DNA from: Candidatus Bipolaricaulota bacterium
GTDB taxonomy: Bacteria > Bipolaricaulota > Bipolaricaulia > UBA7950 > UBA9294
Direction: 5' to 3'
Length of the DNA: 16,738 nucleotides
NCBI GenBank assembly: GCA_020350845.1
Contig: CP070725.1
Location: forward strand, 703,949 to 720,686
Shown: piece by piece, positions 14,875 through 16,738 of the stretch
How positions within the stretch are numbered: the first letter of the stretch is position 1
Layout: every line of letters begins with the position of its first letter
Made by a program: the position numbers and the translations under genes
Notes under the pieces: generated by a model
The model's database searches: none
What the model was told of the DNA's origin: nothing
What the model saw: only the letters and a program-made list of their open reading frames with translations

Positions 14875-16738
14875 ATGCTGCAGGCAGAGCGGGTGACGAA
14901 ATGGTACGGAGAGCGGGTCCTCTTCTCCGAGTTCAGTGCTCGCCTCGTGCCCGGCGACCGTGTCGCCCTCGTCGGAGACAACGGAACCGGGAAGTCGACG
15001 CTGCTCGGAATCCTTGCCGGAGAGCTCGAGCCGAGTGCGGGGAAGACCGTCCGCCCGAGTGACCTTCGCGTCTCCTACCTCCACCAGGTGGCGCGGCTCG
15101 AGGGCGAGGAGACGCTCTGCGGCGCGCTGCGCAGCGCCTTCGGCAACCTCGAGCGTATCGAGCGCGCGTTGCGCTCGGCGGAGGACACGTGGTCCGAGAG
15201 CCCCGATGACCGCGCTGCGGCGCACTACGACGAGCTCCTCTCGGCGTTCGAGCGTGAGGGGGGATACGTGGCGGACGCGCGCATCCGCGCCGCGCTGGCG
15301 GGCGTCGGCTTCGACCCGACAGACCACGACCGGCCGGTGACCGAGCTCTCCGGCGGGGAGCAGGCGCGCGCGGCGCTCGCGCGGGCACTCGTCTCCCGGC
15401 CCGATGTCCTCCTTCTCGACGAGCCGACGAACCACCTCGACTTCGACGGTCTCGACTGGCTCGAAGGTGAGCTCTGCTCGTATCCGGGGATCCTCGTCCT
15501 CGTCTCCCACGACCGGCACCTCCTCGGCCGTGTGACCAATCGCACGTGGGAGATCGACGGCGGCCGGATGCAGATGTACCGCGTCGGCTACGCGCACTCG
15601 CGTCAGCTGCGGGACGCCGATCGTGCACGGCAGCAGCAGGAGCACGATCGGCAGCAAGACCAGGCCGCGCAGTACCGCCAGTTCATCGACCGACATCGGG
15701 CGGGGCAGAAGCACCGCCAGGCGAAGGACCGAGAGAAGAAGCTCGCACGCCTCGAGGCAGAGTTCGTCGATGCCGTCCGCGATCGGCGCGCGATCGCCCT
15801 CGAGATGCCGACTAGCGCGCGCGGCGGGCGCCGCGTCCTCACCACGGACGGGCTCGAGATCGGCGTCGATCGACCGCTCGCGCGGCTCCCGCGTCTGCTG
15901 CTCGAGCGCGGCGACCGGGTCGCGATCGTCGGCCCCAACGGCTCCGGGAAGACGACGCTCCTGCGGACGATCGCCGGGGAGATCGCCCCTCAGAGCGGAT
16001 CGCTCACCGTCGGACACGGGATCCGTGCGACGATCTTCCGCCAGACCCAGGAGGGGCTGTTCGGCAATGCCTCCGCGCTGGAGACCATCCTCGCGCATAC
16101 AGAGCTCACCCGCAGCAAGGCGTGGAGCCTTCTCGGTCGCTTCCAGTTCTCGGGGACGGACGTCGACAAGCGGATGTGCGACCTTTCCGGCGGCGAGCGG
16201 AGCCGCGTTGCGCTCGCCCTGCTCTCGATGATGCGCGGCAATCTGCTGCTGCTCGACGAGCCGACCAACCATCTCGACCTCGCCAGCCAGGAGGCGCTCG
16301 AGCGTGCCCTCGGCGCATACGACGGCACGATCCTCCTCGTCTCGCACGACCGTGCACTGCTCGAGGCCGTCGCCACCCAGGTGTGGGCCTTCGAGGACGG
16401 AAGCGTGCACGTGACGCGCAGTGGCTTCGAGGACTATCGCGCGCGACAGCGCGAACGTCTCGCGGATCGGCGGAAGGCCGTCGACACTGCGCCGAAGAAA
16501 CGCGACGCGTCACGGGCGCAGGGTCCTGTCCCGAGGCCGAGTGCCGCCGCGCTAGACGCCATCGAGAGGCGGATCGAGGCCTTCGAGCAGGAGCTCGATC
16601 AGATCGAATCTCAGCTGCTGATCGCGACCCGCGAGGGGGACGCGGCACGGATCGCGCGTCTCGGAGCGGCCCACAAGGAGGCGTCGGAGGCGCTCAACGA
16701 GCAGATCGCGGAGTGGGGGCGTCTCGCCGCGGAGCAGG
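14875..16738 (+). CDS. ABC-F family ATPase (cut by right window edge)
   Basis: ABC-F proteins have two ATPase domains and no membrane part; studied members bind the ribosomal E site and relieve stalling or antibiotic blockage. In the visible 621 codons, domain 1 has Walker A GDNGTGKS (34-41), LSGGE (158-162) and VLLLDEPTNHLD (178-189). Domain 2 has GPNGSGKT (353-360), LSGGE (437-441) and LLLLDEPTNHLD (457-468). The DEPTNHLD form is diagnostic of ABC-F. A charged helical linker at about 245-300 corresponds to the P-site tRNA-interaction motif. After 525 comes a basic, proline-containing hinge and a helical region from about 557 that looks like the C-terminal coiled coil of Uup/YfmR-like members. 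A GGAG site lies six bases before the ATG. The stop is not reached, so the length is unknown. It is divergent from amrS, and no antibiotic link can be claimed. Confidence 0.93.
   Translation, partial: MLQAERVTKWYGERVLFSEFSARLVPGDRVALVGDNGTGKSTLLGILAGELEPSAGKTVRPSDLRVSYLHQVARLEGEETLCGALRSAFGNLERIERALRSAEDTWSESPDDRAAAHYDELLSAFEREGGYVADARIRAALAGVGFDPTDHDRPVTELSGGEQARAALARALVSRPDVLLLDEPTNHLDFDGLDWLEGELCSYPGILVLVSHDRHLLGRVTNRTWEIDGGRMQMYRVGYAHSRQLRDADRARQQQEHDRQQDQAAQYRQFIDRHRAGQKHRQAKDREKKLARLEAEFVDAVRDRRAIALEMPTSARGGRRVLTTDGLEIGVDRPLARLPRLLLERGDRVAIVGPNGSGKTTLLRTIAGEIAPQSGSLTVGHGIRATIFRQTQEGLFGNASALETILAHTELTRSKAWSLLGRFQFSGTDVDKRMCDLSGGERSRVALALLSMMRGNLLLLDEPTNHLDLASQEALERALGAYDGTILLVSHDRALLEAVATQVWAFEDGSVHVTRSGFEDYRARQRERLADRRKAVDTAPKKRDASRAQGPVPRPSAAALDAIERRIEAFEQELDQIESQLLIATREGDAARIARLGAAHKEASEALNEQIAEWGRLAAEQ

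Noticed and set aside
14788..16410. 540-codon open frame on the minus strand opposite the ABC-F gene
   Set aside because: The plus-strand frame encodes two complete ABC-F domains. The antisense frame shows no family motif.

Overview
The window is about 16.7 kb of high-GC bacterial chromosome (roughly two thirds G+C by eye), densely packed with housekeeping genes. I see no mobile element, CRISPR array, tRNA or rRNA. The longest stretches without a gene are 6751-6878 and 14777-14874. The organism looks diderm, because one secreted protein ends in what reads as an outer-membrane beta-barrel. A TM1570-type SPOUT methyltransferase beside trmD, an accBC-ffh-rpsP run and deeply divergent variants of standard proteins point to a poorly sampled lineage. 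I cannot name the phylum from sequence alone.

Region 1 (1-6750, all minus strand; transcription runs from 6750 towards 1): accB-accC-ffh-rpsP-khpA-trmD-SPOUT methyltransferase-rplS-lepB-rnhB (rnhB is cut by the window edge). Most junctions overlap by 1-8 nt or are a few bases apart, so this is probably one translationally coupled operon. It joins fatty-acid precursor synthesis (biotin carboxylase and its carrier), co-translational targeting (SRP GTPase), ribosome parts (S16, L19), tRNA/rRNA maintenance (TrmD, KhpA, SPOUT enzyme), signal-peptide cleavage (LepB) and RNA-primer/ribonucleotide removal (RNase HII). rimM, normally between khpA and trmD, is absent.

Region 2 (6751-6878): a divergent promoter region with a near-consensus sigma-70-type promoter facing right and a weaker candidate facing left towards accB.

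Region 3 (6879-13836, plus strand): a CNNM/CorC-type membrane transporter, a secreted M1-family metallopeptidase fused to a barrel-like C-terminal domain, pheT and tsaE. pheT and tsaE abut with no gap. Both serve tRNA function: Phe-tRNA charging and t6A modification.

Region 4 (13754-16738): an AmrS-type radical SAM gene on the minus strand, whose 3' end overlaps tsaE by 83 bp tail to tail, and a divergent ABC-F ATPase gene that runs off the right edge.

The most unusual items are a PDZ-like domain inserted between the catalytic Ser and Lys of signal peptidase I, a strongly acidic 15-residue-repeat tail on ribosomal protein S16, and the M1 peptidase-barrel fusion, which also lacks the usual GxMEN motif. 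No wholly new multi-gene system is evident.
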